A stretch of DNA of 64,000 nt, taken from the NCBI GenBank assembly GCA_031552235.1, contig JAVBMR010000001.1, positions 1-64,000 on the forward strand, read 5' to 3'. This document shows, in pieces, positions 53,172 through 62,243 of this stretch. A program made the translations under genes and the position numbers. The DNA comes from WRDF01 sp031552235. GTDB lineage: Bacteria > Bacteroidota > Bacteroidia > Bacteroidales > Rikenellaceae. The notes under the pieces were generated by a model that was given only the letters and a program-made list of their open reading frames with translations, was not told where the DNA came from and searched no databases. Numbering within the stretch: position 1 is the stretch's first letter; the number at the start of each line of letters is the position of its first letter.

Positions 53172-56135
53172 ATGATGACAATGAAAAAAACAGCAATGAT
53201 CGCCTGTGCCCTTGTTGCAGGGCTTGGGATCGGGAAAGCGCAGGTGACTTTGGTGGAGACTTCCGCCGGCACGAATATTTTCCCGTTGGTAACTTCTTCT
53301 GCCAACACAGTCGTATGCTATGACGTTGACGACGCGATAGTTGTAGGCAAGAGCGCAAGCCTCTTTGTGGATGACGTAGAGAGGGTTACGGGTAAGAAAA
53401 TCGCCCTGGCAAGCGACCGGAAACTCCCTAAATCGGCAAATTACGCCATTATCGTGGGAACGGTCGGGCAGAGCGAATGGATAGACGAGCTCGCGGCTAA
53501 AAACAAGATAGACACCAAATCTATCGAGGGCGGCTGGGAACGCTACACCATCCAGTTGGTGGACCGCCCAGGCGAGGGCATCAAAAAGGCGATAGTTATC
53601 GCCGGCAGCGACCGCCGCGGTGCGGCATTCGGGTTGCTCTCGATTTCGAGGGCTATCGGCGTTTCGCCGTGGTACTGGTGGGCTGACGTCCCGGTCGAAA
53701 AAGAAAAACAGTTGGTACTCAAGGTCGATAAGTTCGTTTCGAAAGAGCCTTCGGTGAAATACAGGGGCATCTTCATCAACGACGAGGACTGGGGCATATA
53801 CAAATGGTCGAAGGACAATTACGAGAAAGAGCTGGGCAACATGGGGCCGCGCACCTATTCCAAAATGTGCGAACTGCTGCTCCGCCTGAACGCCAACTAC
53901 CTCGCGCCAGGCATGCACGACAAGACAATGGCGTTCCACAGGATAGCTGAGAACAGGCTCGTGGCCGACAGTTTCGCGATAGCGATGGGTTCGTCGCACT
54001 GCGAACCGCTGTTGCTCAACACCGCCAGCGAATGGGATAAGAAAACGATGGGTGCGTGGGACTATGTGAACAATAAGGAAGGTGTCGACAAAGTGCTGAA
54101 ACAGAGGGTGGTCGCCACAGCGCCGTTCGAGAATGTCTACACCCTCGCCCTGCGAGGACTGCACGACACGGCGATGGAGGGCAGCGGCGACATGGAACAG
54201 CGCAAGAACACCATGCAGGAGGCCCTTGGCGCCCAGAGGCAGATGCTTGTGGACGTGACAGGCAAACCCGCCGAAGAGATACCGCAGGCGTTTACGCCCT
54301 ACAAAGAGGTGTTGGACGTGTATAATATGGGCCTCGAACTGCCTGATGACGTGACGATTATCTGGCCGGATGACAACTACGGCTACATGAAGCGCCTCAG
54401 CGGCCCGAAAGAGCAGCAACGCTCCGGCCGTTCGGGTGTTTACTACCACGCATCGTACCTCGGCAAGCCCCACAGCTATCTGTGGCTCAACACGACCCCG
54501 CCAACGCTGATGTACGAGGAGCTTCGCAAGGCCTATGACATGACTGCCGACAGGGTGTGGCTGCTCAACTCCGGCGACCTCAAGGCCGCCGAATTCGCCG
54601 TTGATTTCTTCCTCGCTATGGCATATGACATCGACTCGTTCAGCTACGAACGCGCCGCCTCGTACCAGGCCGAATGGCTCAGCAAAATGTTCGGCGAAAA
54701 ATACCATGCCGACCTCGCCGATATTTCAAACTCGTTCTTCCACCAGGCGTTCATCCGCAAGCCCGAATTCATGGGCTGGGGATACCAGTTCAACTCGAAC
54801 AAATTCGAGTATGAGCGCAACACCGACACCGACTTCTCGCTGGTGAACTACCGCGAGGCCGACAACCGCCTTGCCGAGTACGCGAGGATAGCCGCGAAGG
54901 CCGAACGCATAATGAACTCCCTGCCAGAAGACCAAAAACCGGCCTTCTACCAGTTGGTCTACTATCCGGTTAAAGGCTGCGAACTGATGAGCAAAATGAC
55001 GCTCTCGGGCCAGAAGAACCGCTGGTACTCGATCCAGAACCGTGCCGCGTCGCAGCAGTACGCCGACCTCGCCAAACAGAGTTTCGACAGCCTCGCGGTA
55101 ATCACCAAGGGCTACAACTCGCTTCTCGATGGCAAATGGAACGGCATGATAATGATGGAGCAGGGTGCAGGACAGAACTACTTTAAGCTCCCCGTGACGC
55201 GCAAGGCCGAACTCGCGGCCGGTGCCGCGATGGGCGTAATGTGCGAGGGCGAGGATATACTCAAGGGCGCCAAGAGTTTCCATTCGCTGCCTGCGTTCAG
55301 CACCTATGTGCGTAAATCTTACTTCGTGGACGTGTTCAATATGGGCGCCGCGCCGCTCAAATGGAGCGCAAAGGCCAGCGATAAGTGGATCGTGCTGAGT
55401 AAGAAAGAAGGCAACACGGCAACGGAAGACCGCATCGATGTTTCGATAGACTGGAACGCCGTCCCGGTCGGCGAACGCGTGTTCGGTACGATAGAGATCG
55501 CGCAGGACGGTGGTGTAAAGGAAGCCGTTTACGTTTCGGTGTTCAACCCCTCGGCCCCGGCGCTCGCCGAAGTGGCAGGCATCTACATGGAGGATAACGG
55601 TTGCGTATCTATCGACGCCGCCGGTTTCCACAGGAAAGTCGAGAACGACGCCATCAAGATGAGGATCATCCCCAACCTCGGCGTTGAAAACACCTGTGTG
55701 CAGTTGGGCGATCCGATCCAACCCAAACAGCCTATCAAAGGCCGCGAAACGCCGCGTTTGGAGTATGACTTCTATACGTTCGAACAGGGTTCGGTGGATG
55801 TTTACACATATGTCCTCCCGACGTTCGTGATCAGCGCCGACCGCGGTTACGCCGGCCACGAGCAGACCAACCTCGAAACCCAGTACGGGGTTGCCATAGA
55901 CGAAGGCCCTGTGACCACGCCATCGACGTCGTCCATCGAGTACGCCCAGATATGGTACGAAAGCGCCCTGAAGAACTGCCGCGTCAATAAGACCACGTTA
56001 CACGTAGACAAACCCGGCAAGCATACCGTAAGGATCATCTGTGGCGATGCCGGGACTGTTATCCAGAAGATCGTGCTCGACTTCGGCGGCATGAAACGCT
56101 CATACACCGGCCCGCTGGTTACGAAAAGCAGATAA
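53172..56135 (+). CDS. Glycoside hydrolase family 115 (alpha-glucuronidase type)
   Basis: A 987-residue secreted enzyme with an N-terminal signal (MKKTAMIACALVAGLGIGKAQ). It resembles GH115 along its length: GSDRRGAAFGLLSISRAIGV, SPWYWWADVPVEK, the SVKYRGIFINDEDWG catalytic-domain opening, GMHDKTMAFHRIAENR and TIIWPDDNYGYMKRLS. The C-terminal 300 residues are beta-rich. GH115 enzymes release glucuronic acid from xylan side chains. It lies alone, without SusC/D neighbours, and is followed by a strong terminator. Confidence 0.92.
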   Translation: MMTMKKTAMIACALVAGLGIGKAQVTLVETSAGTNIFPLVTSSANTVVCYDVDDAIVVGKSASLFVDDVERVTGKKIALASDRKLPKSANYAIIVGTVGQSEWIDELAAKNKIDTKSIEGGWERYTIQLVDRPGEGIKKAIVIAGSDRRGAAFGLLSISRAIGVSPWYWWADVPVEKEKQLVLKVDKFVSKEPSVKYRGIFINDEDWGIYKWSKDNYEKELGNMGPRTYSKMCELLLRLNANYLAPGMHDKTMAFHRIAENRLVADSFAIAMGSSHCEPLLLNTASEWDKKTMGAWDYVNNKEGVDKVLKQRVVATAPFENVYTLALRGLHDTAMEGSGDMEQRKNTMQEALGAQRQMLVDVTGKPAEEIPQAFTPYKEVLDVYNMGLELPDDVTIIWPDDNYGYMKRLSGPKEQQRSGRSGVYYHASYLGKPHSYLWLNTTPPTLMYEELRKAYDMTADRVWLLNSGDLKAAEFAVDFFLAMAYDIDSFSYERAASYQAEWLSKMFGEKYHADLADISNSFFHQAFIRKPEFMGWGYQFNSNKFEYERNTDTDFSLVNYREADNRLAEYARIAAKAERIMNSLPEDQKPAFYQLVYYPVKGCELMSKMTLSGQKNRWYSIQNRAASQQYADLAKQSFDSLAVITKGYNSLLDGKWNGMIMMEQGAGQNYFKLPVTRKAELAAGAAMGVMCEGEDILKGAKSFHSLPAFSTYVRKSYFVDVFNMGAAPLKWSAKASDKWIVLSKKEGNTATEDRIDVSIDWNAVPVGERVFGTIEIAQDGGVKEAVYVSVFNPSAPALAEVAGIYMEDNGCVSIDAAGFHRKVENDAIKMRIIPNLGVENTCVQLGDPIQPKQPIKGRETPRLEYDFYTFEQGSVDVYTYVLPTFVISADRGYAGHEQTNLETQYGVAIDEGPVTTPSTSSIEYAQIWYESALKNCRVNKTTLHVDKPGKHTVRIICGDAGTVIQKIVLDFGGMKRSYTGPLVTKSR

Positions 56136-56146
56136 GTTGCAGGCTA

Positions 56147-56189
56147 TAAAAACGCTGCCGCCCCGGTCTCCGGGGCGGCAGCGTTTTTT
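56147..56189 (+). terminator. Rho-independent terminator after the GH115 gene
   Basis: AAAAACGCTGCCGCCCCGG and CCGGGGCGGCAGCGTTTTTT form a long GC-rich stem followed by T residues. Confidence 0.92.
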
Positions 56190-56214
56190 GAGGGCATTAC
56201 GTTAGGTGTTAGTC

Positions 56215-56330
56215 CCATTTCGCTTGCAGCGTTCTCTGGACATACATTCCGCGACTGCGGGGGCGGCGATGGATCGCCGAGCCGCGGGATGTGGCGATTG
56301 CCTTTGGCAATCGCGTTGTTCCTGACTGCA
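56215..56330. repeat. R2-like partial repeat
   Basis: CGCTTGCAGCG and CATTCCGCGACTGCGGG with GAGCCGCGGGATGTGG recall the central R2 hairpin (CATTCCGCGGCT / AGCCGCGGAATG) in weakened form. It lies between the GH115 terminator and the xerD 3' end. Confidence 0.45.
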
Positions 56331-56395
56331 TGTGGCCGCTGGTGCAGGCGTTCCGCACATCTGAAATGGGCGGGTGACCGCTGTTTCCATACAGG

Positions 56396-57304
56396 CTACC
56401 CCAGCGGATGGTGTTTCTCGATGCTTTCGCGCAGGTGCGTGTGTTCGAGATGGGTGTATATCTCGGTCGTGACGATAGACTCATGGCCGAGCAGTTCCTG
56501 CACCTGGCGTATGCTTGCGCCGCCTTCCAAAAGGTGCGTGGCGAACGAGTGGCGGAAAGTATGAGGGCTTACCTCTTTATGGATGCCTGCGGCTTCGGCG
56601 GCCAGTTTTATTATATGGAAGATCATCGCCCGTGTCAGTTTGCGGCCGTTGCGGTTGAGGAACACGATATCCGCACTCTTCGGATCGGGCCGCATCAGCC
56701 GCCGCTGCCCGAGCCACAATTCAATGTTCCGGCGGGCAGTGTCGTTGATGGGGACGATGCGCTGTTTGTCGCCTTTGCCGACTACTCGTACGAACCCGTC
56801 GTCGAAAAAAAGGTCGCCGAGTCTGAGCGAGATGAGTTCGCTCACGCGAAGCCCGCATCCGTACAGCGTTTCGAGGATGGCCTTGTTGCGATGGCCCTGC
56901 GGCGATGAGAGGTCGATCGAGCCGATAATGGCGTCTATCTCTTCCACCGAGAGTACATCCGGAAGTTTGCGCCCTGTCTTCGGGGCGTCAACGAACTCGA
57001 CAGGCGACGTTTCGCGGATGCCGCATATCTGGAGGAACGTGAAGAAACTTTTCAGGCCGCTCAGGATGCGTGCCTGCGAGGCTGCTTCCAGTTTTTTGTC
57101 GTATATCTCGGACATCAATCCCTCGATATGCTCCGGATCGACCTCGGCCGGGAGCAGGTCGCCCTGGCGCGACATGTATTCGCGCAGCAGCCCGAGGTCG
57201 TGGGCATAGCTCTCGACCGTATTGGCCGAGAGGTTCTTCTCGAACTTCAGCCACGAGGCGAATTTTTGCGAAAGCGTTTCCCAATCGGCGGCGTATCCGG
57301 ACAT
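56396..57304 (-). CDS. xerD: Site-specific tyrosine recombinase XerD
   Basis: A 302-residue tyrosine recombinase of normal XerC/XerD length. It has an N-terminal SAM-like domain (SWLKFEKNLSANTVESYAHD) and the catalytic set R (LYGCGLRVSEL), K (VVGKGDKQRIVP), HxxR (HTFRHSFATHL), H (LGHESIVTTEIYTHL) and the closing Tyr. With a partner it resolves chromosome dimers at dif. XerD is the likely identity by its sequence, though XerC is close. It is not next to any mobile element genes. Confidence 0.93.
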   Translation of the reverse strand: MSGYAADWETLSQKFASWLKFEKNLSANTVESYAHDLGLLREYMSRQGDLLPAEVDPEHIEGLMSEIYDKKLEAASQARILSGLKSFFTFLQICGIRETSPVEFVDAPKTGRKLPDVLSVEEIDAIIGSIDLSSPQGHRNKAILETLYGCGLRVSELISLRLGDLFFDDGFVRVVGKGDKQRIVPINDTARRNIELWLGQRRLMRPDPKSADIVFLNRNGRKLTRAMIFHIIKLAAEAAGIHKEVSPHTFRHSFATHLLEGGASIRQVQELLGHESIVTTEIYTHLEHTHLRESIEKHHPLG

Positions 57305-57341
57305 GGTTGTAGCGGTAAGTTTTCGTGCGTGTGTACTTTGT

Positions 57342-58571
57342 TTACAAATTATCTATCAATGTCCGCAGTTTGCCGATGATAACATCCCAATCATAATGTG
57401 TGCGGACATATTCCATTCCCTTGCCCCCCATCTCTTTGCGCAGGGCTCCGTCGGTAAGCAGGCGGTGCAGTTTGCGTCTGAAATCCTTAGGGTTGTCGTA
57501 GTAGAATGCAGCGCCGCTGGCCAGACAATGGTCGCGCATCACCTCACTTTTGCCGTTGACAATCACCGGAATCCCATTGGCCATGGATTCGAGCATAAGC
57601 AGCGACAGGCTCTCTTTTGTCGAGGGGTTGACCATTAGTGTAGCATGTTGTATGACGGCAGTTTTTTCCTCGCCCGTAACGAACCCGGTAAAGATGACCG
57701 AAGGGTCGTCAGGGAAATTGATTTTATTACCGCCTCCGCCTGCAAGGACAAGTTTCGCATCAGGGTTATACTTGTCGCGGTACCGCCGGAAGTCGGGTAT
57801 AAGGCTGCCTATCTTCGACTTAGTGATGCGTCCGAGGTAAAGTATATAACCTTCCGGCAGGTTGTATTTTTCCTTGACAGTTTCCCATTGTGCCGCAGGA
57901 TCCAGTTCTATCCCTACGCCGACTACGCTGTTGGGGGCCATGTGTGGCCCAAAGACACGACGGCACATCCGCTGTTCCGCTGCCGCGTTGAACGCGATAT
58001 GGCGTACACGCGTGAACAGCGATGAGAAAACAGGGTTATAGAGGGCTCTGGTAGGGTGTGCCAGCGGGATCAGTATGCTTTTTTCCGGAACGGTCATACA
58101 GCCCAATACCGTTGAACTGTTGTACATATTAATGAAAAGCAGTGCATCGTACTCTTTACCGTGCAGGGCCAAATATTGCAACAGGCCGGATTTGTGCGAA
58201 TTCTGGGCCTTGAGGTATTTTATGTCGGCCTTTTGTCCCGCCTTCCATTCCGGGTGAGACTTTGTTATCAGGCCCAGCAGCCCGAGGCGCCCAAGATAGT
58301 AGCGAAGCCTTCGCATGCCTTTGGCTTTGCGTGCGTGGATGCGCTTATGTTCGGGATCGACAGGGGTGTCGTTGAAACGCCTTATGGTCAATCCTTTCTC
58401 TGAGCTTACTCCTTCCGGATACCGTTCGCCGTCAATGCCGGAGTTCGTCGACGTCAGTATCTCGACATTGTAATAAGGCCTGAGCCGTTCGGCGAGCATG
58501 CGGCCGTGGAAAACCTCGCCGCCCTGCGCCCGATCACCGAAATCGATTATTACAAAGCCTATCTTTTTCAT
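57342..58571 (-). CDS. Glycosyltransferase family 4-like protein
   Basis: A 409-residue GT-B enzyme. The N-terminal half starts MKKIGFVIIDFGDRAQGGEV, the acceptor-domain opening. The C-terminal half has YLGRITKSKIGSLIPDF and LVLAGGGG, then the donor-site STKESLSLLMLESMANGIPV followed by NGKSEVMRD. The longer ORF includes 33 residues over the upstream repeat, so the ATG at 58571 is chosen. It should add sugars to a surface glycan. Donor and acceptor are unknown. It is divergent from prmA across an R4 repeat. Confidence 0.85.
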   Translation of the reverse strand: MKKIGFVIIDFGDRAQGGEVFHGRMLAERLRPYYNVEILTSTNSGIDGERYPEGVSSEKGLTIRRFNDTPVDPEHKRIHARKAKGMRRLRYYLGRLGLLGLITKSHPEWKAGQKADIKYLKAQNSHKSGLLQYLALHGKEYDALLFINMYNSSTVLGCMTVPEKSILIPLAHPTRALYNPVFSSLFTRVRHIAFNAAAEQRMCRRVFGPHMAPNSVVGVGIELDPAAQWETVKEKYNLPEGYILYLGRITKSKIGSLIPDFRRYRDKYNPDAKLVLAGGGGNKINFPDDPSVIFTGFVTGEEKTAVIQHATLMVNPSTKESLSLLMLESMANGIPVIVNGKSEVMRDHCLASGAAFYYDNPKDFRRKLHRLLTDGALRKEMGGKGMEYVRTHYDWDVIIGKLRTLIDNL

Positions 58572-58586
58572 TTTGAGAAATACATA

Positions 58587-58665
58587 TCCTATATTTGTAG
58601 AATATAGGACGCGTCTCGGCCATTCGAATAAGTTCGATGGCGCTCGACTTTTCCTATATTTGTAG
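58587..58665 (+). repeat. R4 promoter-bearing repeat, copy 2
   Basis: TCCTATATTTGTAG occurs at 58587-58600 and again at 58652-58665. Between them lie AATATAGGACGCGTCTCGG, CCATTCGAATAAGTTCGATG and GCGCTCGACTTT. This matches copy 1 (reverse of 12561-12642) in order and spacing. The right-hand -7 box TATATTTG (58655-58662) is 19 nt from the prmA ATG, so the repeat appears to supply that promoter. Confidence 0.8.
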
Positions 58666-58681
58666 GACAAAGTTAATAAAA

Positions 58682-59509
58682 ATGGCGGATTATATTGAAT
58701 TGTCGGTTCCTGTTGCCGATGCCGGGCAGGCCGAGATACTTATTGCCGAATTGGCGGATTTCCCGTTCGAGAGTTTCCAACAGGAGGAAACACAGCTCAA
58801 GGCCTATATACGCGAGGATGATCTTGAAAAATGCCGCGGCGACGTGGCCGGGTTCCTGACCGGAAGGCTTATCCACGGGACCTATACCCGGATCGAGACG
58901 GTCAACTGGAATGCCGAGTGGGAGGCCGGGTTCGAGCCTGTGGATGTCGGCGGCCGCTGCCTGATCCGCGCGCCGTTCCACGTGCAGGCCCCCGAAGGGT
59001 GCCTCGATGTGGTTATAATGCCTAAAATGTCGTTCGGAACGGGACACCACGCCACGACATGGCTTATGACATCAGCCATTCTTGGCCACGATCTTTCCGG
59101 CAAAACAGGCCTCGATATGGGGAGCGGGACTGGTGTGCTGGCGATAGTCGCCGTACTGCGCGGCGCGGCGCATGTGGACGCGGTCGACATAGACGAATGG
59201 TCGTATGAGAACTGTGCCGAAAATATCGTCGAAAATGGCGTAGCGGGGCGTATAGCCCCGATCCTTGGCGACGTTTCGGCGATTCGCGGCAAACGTTACG
59301 ACTTCATTCTGGCGAACATAAACCGTAATATATTGCTTGCCGACATGGAATCATATGTTGAGGCGCTGGACGCCGGCGGGTTGCTCATAATGAGCGGTAT
59401 CCTCGAAGCCGATATCGCGGCAATCGGAGAGAAAGCACGTTCGCTCAGCCTCAAGTCGCTGAAACAGCATCTGCGGGAGGGTTGGGCCGCGCTCGAATAT
59501 GCGAAATAA
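58682..59509 (+). CDS. prmA: Ribosomal protein L11 methyltransferase
   Basis: A 275-residue SAM-dependent methyltransferase that modifies lysines of ribosomal protein L11. It shows WNAEWEAGFEPVDVGGRCLI, the PrmA signature MSFGTGHHATTWLM and the SAM motif LDMGSGTGVLAIVA with VDIDEWS. The DFILANINRNIL segment (NPPY equivalent) and MSGILEADI complete it. The ATG at 58682 follows the R4-derived -7 box. The in-frame ATG at 58637 lies within the repeat and is not used. Confidence 0.95.
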   Translation: MADYIELSVPVADAGQAEILIAELADFPFESFQQEETQLKAYIREDDLEKCRGDVAGFLTGRLIHGTYTRIETVNWNAEWEAGFEPVDVGGRCLIRAPFHVQAPEGCLDVVIMPKMSFGTGHHATTWLMTSAILGHDLSGKTGLDMGSGTGVLAIVAVLRGAAHVDAVDIDEWSYENCAENIVENGVAGRIAPILGDVSAIRGKRYDFILANINRNILLADMESYVEALDAGGLLIMSGILEADIAAIGEKARSLSLKSLKQHLREGWAALEYAK

Positions 59510-59510
59510 T

Positions 59511-59630
59511 TTCTGAATTATCTCTTTTTATGTTGTAGCATTTTTCCGGATCGCCCTCTGCCCCTTCATGGCGGGCCGCTTAGTAATTTTTACGTTGCAA
59601 CAGTACTAAAAGGAATAATCCTAAATAATT
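59511..59630. repeat. R3 repeat, copy with matching ends
   Basis: Left end CTGAATTATCTCTTTTTATG; right end GCAACAGTACTAAAAGGAAT. The two ends are imperfect inverted repeats (GAATTATCCCTTTTA-type). It closely resembles the copy at 61836-61965, especially the last 45 bp. Confidence 0.7.
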
Positions 59631-59654
59631 ATGGATTTCGGCTTTGGCAGAATA

Positions 59655-59858
59655 CAACCTCTCTGCAATAACACCTCATGCGGCCTGTCGTCGGCGGTGG
59701 GTGCGGCGAGCGGAGCGAGCCGCATAGGCCGCGCGTGGAGCGCGGCCTCATGGCCGGTGCATTGGGAGGCTTGCCGCAGGCAAGCCATGCCGCACGCCGC
59801 ATCAGGGCGGCGGTGTGCGGCAACCTCGCCTCGCCCTTGCCTGGCAGCATACTTGTTT
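59655..59858. repeat. R1-like repeat body, end portions worn
   Basis: TCTGCAATAACACC followed by CGGCCTGTCGTCGGCGG, then the long GCCGCGCGTGGAGCGCGGC and GGCTTGCCGCAGGCAAGCC hairpins, mirror parts of the copy at 3119-3323. The right end is not clear. Confidence 0.5.
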
Positions 59859-59861
59859 TAA

Positions 59862-60098
59862 TCTCTGAGGGTTCAATTCCCCGCTGCTTGTTGCGCTTGA
59901 TAAATTCACATTCCGCGGCTGCGGGGGGCGCACCATGAGTGCGAGCTGCGGAATGTTGCGCTTCAGCGATGGCAAATGCCGCTTGCGGATTTTGCCGAGC
60001 ATCAGCAACAAAAAGGAAATTAATGTGGCGACCGCACAAGGCAGTCTCAGTCTTTACAATTCCCCGCAGCTTACAGCGGGGTCGTTTATTTTGCACAA
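59862..60098. repeat. R2 dispersed repeat (uninterrupted copy)
   Basis: Starts TTAATCTCTGAGGGTTCAAT, contains TTGCGCTTGATAAATTCACA without interruption, the CATTCCGCGGCT hairpin and CTTGCGGATTTTGCCGAGC, and ends near CAGCGGGGTCGTTT. It is the reference that shows how the MITE at 7003 duplicated TAAATTCA. Confidence 0.8.
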
Positions 60099-60135
60099 TC
60101 CGGCCCGAATGCTGAATTTCCTCGGCAAAAAAAAC

Positions 60136-60143
60136 TAAATTTG
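60136..60143 (+). promoter_or_regulatory. -7 promoter element of nadB
   Basis: TAAATTTG precedes the nadB ATG by 42 nt and fits the Bacteroidota -7 box. Confidence 0.5.
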
Positions 60144-60184
60144 CATCGTCTTGCGGCCATTGCGACCGTGGTAAACATATTCGG

Positions 60185-61765
60185 ATGAATAGGGAAACGG
60201 ATTTTCTGGTGATAGGAAGCGGCATAGCTGGGCTTAGTTATGCCCTCAGGGCCGCCGAGCATGGACATGTGACGGTCGTCACGAAGGGCCAGATGCAGGA
60301 ATGCAACACGAACTACGCGCAGGGCGGCATCTGCTGCGTGACCTATCCGCCCGACACTTTCGAGAAACATATACACGACACGCTTGTCTGCGGTGCCGGA
60401 CTGTGCGACCCCGAGGCTGTGGAGCTGGTCGTGACCCACGCCCCGGCCGCGATAAAGGAACTCGTCAAGCAGGGTGTGCGTTTCGACAAGACGGCCGAGG
60501 GCAAATACGAACTCGCTCGCGAAGGCGGACATTCCGAGAGCCGCATCCTTCATCATAAAGACCTCACTGGCGCGGAAATCGAGAGCGCGTTAATCTCACA
60601 GGCTAAACGCCATCCCAATATCGAAGTGCTTGAACATCACTTTGCTGTCGATATTCTGACCCAGCACCACCTCGGTGAACTCGTAACGAAGCACACGCCG
60701 GGGATCAAGTGCTTCGGGGCATATGTGCTCGACATCAAGAAAGGCGACGTGGGCAAGGTGCTGGCCAAAGTTACGGTGCTTTCGACCGGCGGGGTGGGGA
60801 ACATCTACCACACCACCACCAACCCGAGTGTTGCCACCGGCGACGGTATCGCGATGGTACACAGGGCGAAAGGTGTGACAGAGAACATGGAATTCATCCA
60901 GTTCCACCCCACGGCGCTCTATAACCCGGGCGAGCGCCCCAACTTTCTGATAAGCGAAGCCATGCGAGGTTTCGGGGCGATCCTGAAGCTGCAGAACGGC
61001 AAGGAATTCATGCATAAATACCACCATATGGGGTCGCTGGCCCCGCGTGACGTGGTTGCGCGGAGCATAGACAACGAGCTGAAAATAAGCGGTGAAGATT
61101 TCGTTTATCTCGATATCACGCACCGCGATCCGCGCGAGGTCATAGACCATTTCCCGAACATATACAAAAAGTGCCTCTCCATCGGTATTGACATTACCAA
61201 GGAGATGATCCCGGTCAGCCCGGCGGCGCATTATTGCTGCGGCGGGGTTAAGGTCGACAGCGACGCCCTGTCGTCGATAGACAGGCTTTACGTGCTGGGC
61301 GAAACGGCTTGCACTGGCCTGCACGGGGCTAATCGCCTGGCCTCCAACTCACTGATAGAGGCTGCCGTGTATGCCGACCAGGCAGCCAGGCATTCGGTTT
61401 CGCGCATCGCCGGGATCGAATTCGAACGCGGCATCCCGGACTGGGACTACGAAGGCACGAGCAACCCCGAAGAGATGGTGCTTATCATTCAGAATTACAA
61501 GGAGATGCAGCAGATAATGAGCAACTATGTTGGCATCGTGCGCTCGAACCTGCGCTTGGAAAGGGCGTTCAAGCGCCTTGAGATCCTATATCAGGAAACG
61601 GAGGAAATGTACATGAAGCTGACCCTGAGCCGCGACCTGTGCGAGTTGCGCAACATGATAACGGTAGGCTACCTTATAATCAAGCAGGCCAGGCAGATGA
61701 AGCAGAGCGTGGGCCTGCATTACTCGCTGGACTACCCCATGGCCGAACCGGCCGGGGAGATGTAG
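60185..61765 (+). CDS. nadB: L-aspartate oxidase
   Basis: A 526-residue FAD enzyme for the first step of de novo NAD synthesis, oxidising aspartate to iminoaspartate. The dinucleotide site is IGSGIAGLSYALRA. The NYAQGGICCV, EGGHSESRILHHKDLTG, VLSTGGVGNIYHTTTNP, EFIQFHPTALY and YCCGGVKVDSDALSSIDRLY blocks are family hallmarks, and GLHGANRLASNSLIEA is the late FAD contact. nadA and nadC are not beside it. It ends at a strong terminator. Confidence 0.97.
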   Translation: MNRETDFLVIGSGIAGLSYALRAAEHGHVTVVTKGQMQECNTNYAQGGICCVTYPPDTFEKHIHDTLVCGAGLCDPEAVELVVTHAPAAIKELVKQGVRFDKTAEGKYELAREGGHSESRILHHKDLTGAEIESALISQAKRHPNIEVLEHHFAVDILTQHHLGELVTKHTPGIKCFGAYVLDIKKGDVGKVLAKVTVLSTGGVGNIYHTTTNPSVATGDGIAMVHRAKGVTENMEFIQFHPTALYNPGERPNFLISEAMRGFGAILKLQNGKEFMHKYHHMGSLAPRDVVARSIDNELKISGEDFVYLDITHRDPREVIDHFPNIYKKCLSIGIDITKEMIPVSPAAHYCCGGVKVDSDALSSIDRLYVLGETACTGLHGANRLASNSLIEAAVYADQAARHSVSRIAGIEFERGIPDWDYEGTSNPEEMVLIIQNYKEMQQIMSNYVGIVRSNLRLERAFKRLEILYQETEEMYMKLTLSRDLCELRNMITVGYLIIKQARQMKQSVGLHYSLDYPMAEPAGEM

Positions 61766-61798
61766 GAGCGAGAGGGATATAGGTGCTGCGAAATTGTG

Positions 61799-61838
61799 AA
61801 AAAGAATGGAGACCTGAAGGAGTCTCCATTCTTTTTCT
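61799..61838 (+). terminator. Rho-independent terminator after nadB
   Basis: AAAAAGAATGGAGACC and GGAGTCTCCATTCTTTTT pair around a short loop with a closing T-run. Confidence 0.9.
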
Positions 61839-61965
61839 GAATTATCCCCTTTTATGTTGTTCAGTTTTTTCGGCTTCCCGTGAAAGCCGGCGGCCCGCCC
61901 TAAAGGGGCGGAGGGCGGGCCGCTCAGTAATTTTTACGTTGCAACAGTACTAAAAGGAATAATCA
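61836..61965. repeat. R3 repeat, second copy
   Basis: GAATTATCCCCTTTTATGTT at left and CAACAGTACTAAAAGGAATAATC at right form imperfect terminal inverted repeats. The centre is a GGCGGCCCGCCCTAAAGGGGCGGAGGGCGGGCC hairpin set, given here by its ends: GGCGGCCCGCCC to GGGCGGGCCGC. The copy lies directly after the nadB terminator. Confidence 0.75.
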
Positions 61966-61973
61966 TGTTCTTT

Positions 61974-62096
61974 TTTAGAAATTATCCCTTTTCGAGTTTT
62001 TCTGATCTTTTCGGGTTGCAAGCAACCCGCATCGCCGCCATACTCCCCTTCAGGGCGGCGATGAAAAACATAGCAAAAACTACATGCCTAAAAGGT
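61974..62096. repeat. R3-like repeat, third tandem-placed copy
   Basis: Left AGAAATTATCCCTTTTCGAG, right GCCTAAAAGGTTAAC. The interior CATCGCCGCC...GGGCGGCGATG hairpin recurs near 19600. It adjoins the previous R3 copy almost directly. Confidence 0.6.
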
Positions 62097-62160
62097 TAAC
62101 CTTATTTCTCAGTTATTGACAGATAAGGCGTGTTACTCGTCCGGTAGATGCTTTGGAGCA

Positions 62161-62235
62161 GGGAAACATCAATGCTATTGCGGCGAAAGACGAGGCAATC
62201 GTCTTTCGCCCGCCTGAACGGGGAGGGCATTTCCC
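62161..62235. other. Nested hairpin of unknown role downstream of kdsC
   Basis: GGGAAA (62161) pairs with TTTCCC (62230), enclosing the inner hairpin GGCGAAAGACG-AGGCAAT-CGTCTTTCGCC (62182-62210). It lies between nadB and the convergent kdsC gene and is not an R-type repeat. It may be a terminator or structured RNA. I see no gene in 62097-62243. Confidence 0.35.
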
Positions 62236-62243
62236 TGTCGCGC

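Noticed and set aside
56396..57304. xerD as integrase of a genomic island
   Set aside because: The sequence is the housekeeping XerC/XerD type and no attachment site, tRNA target or mobile genes adjoin it.
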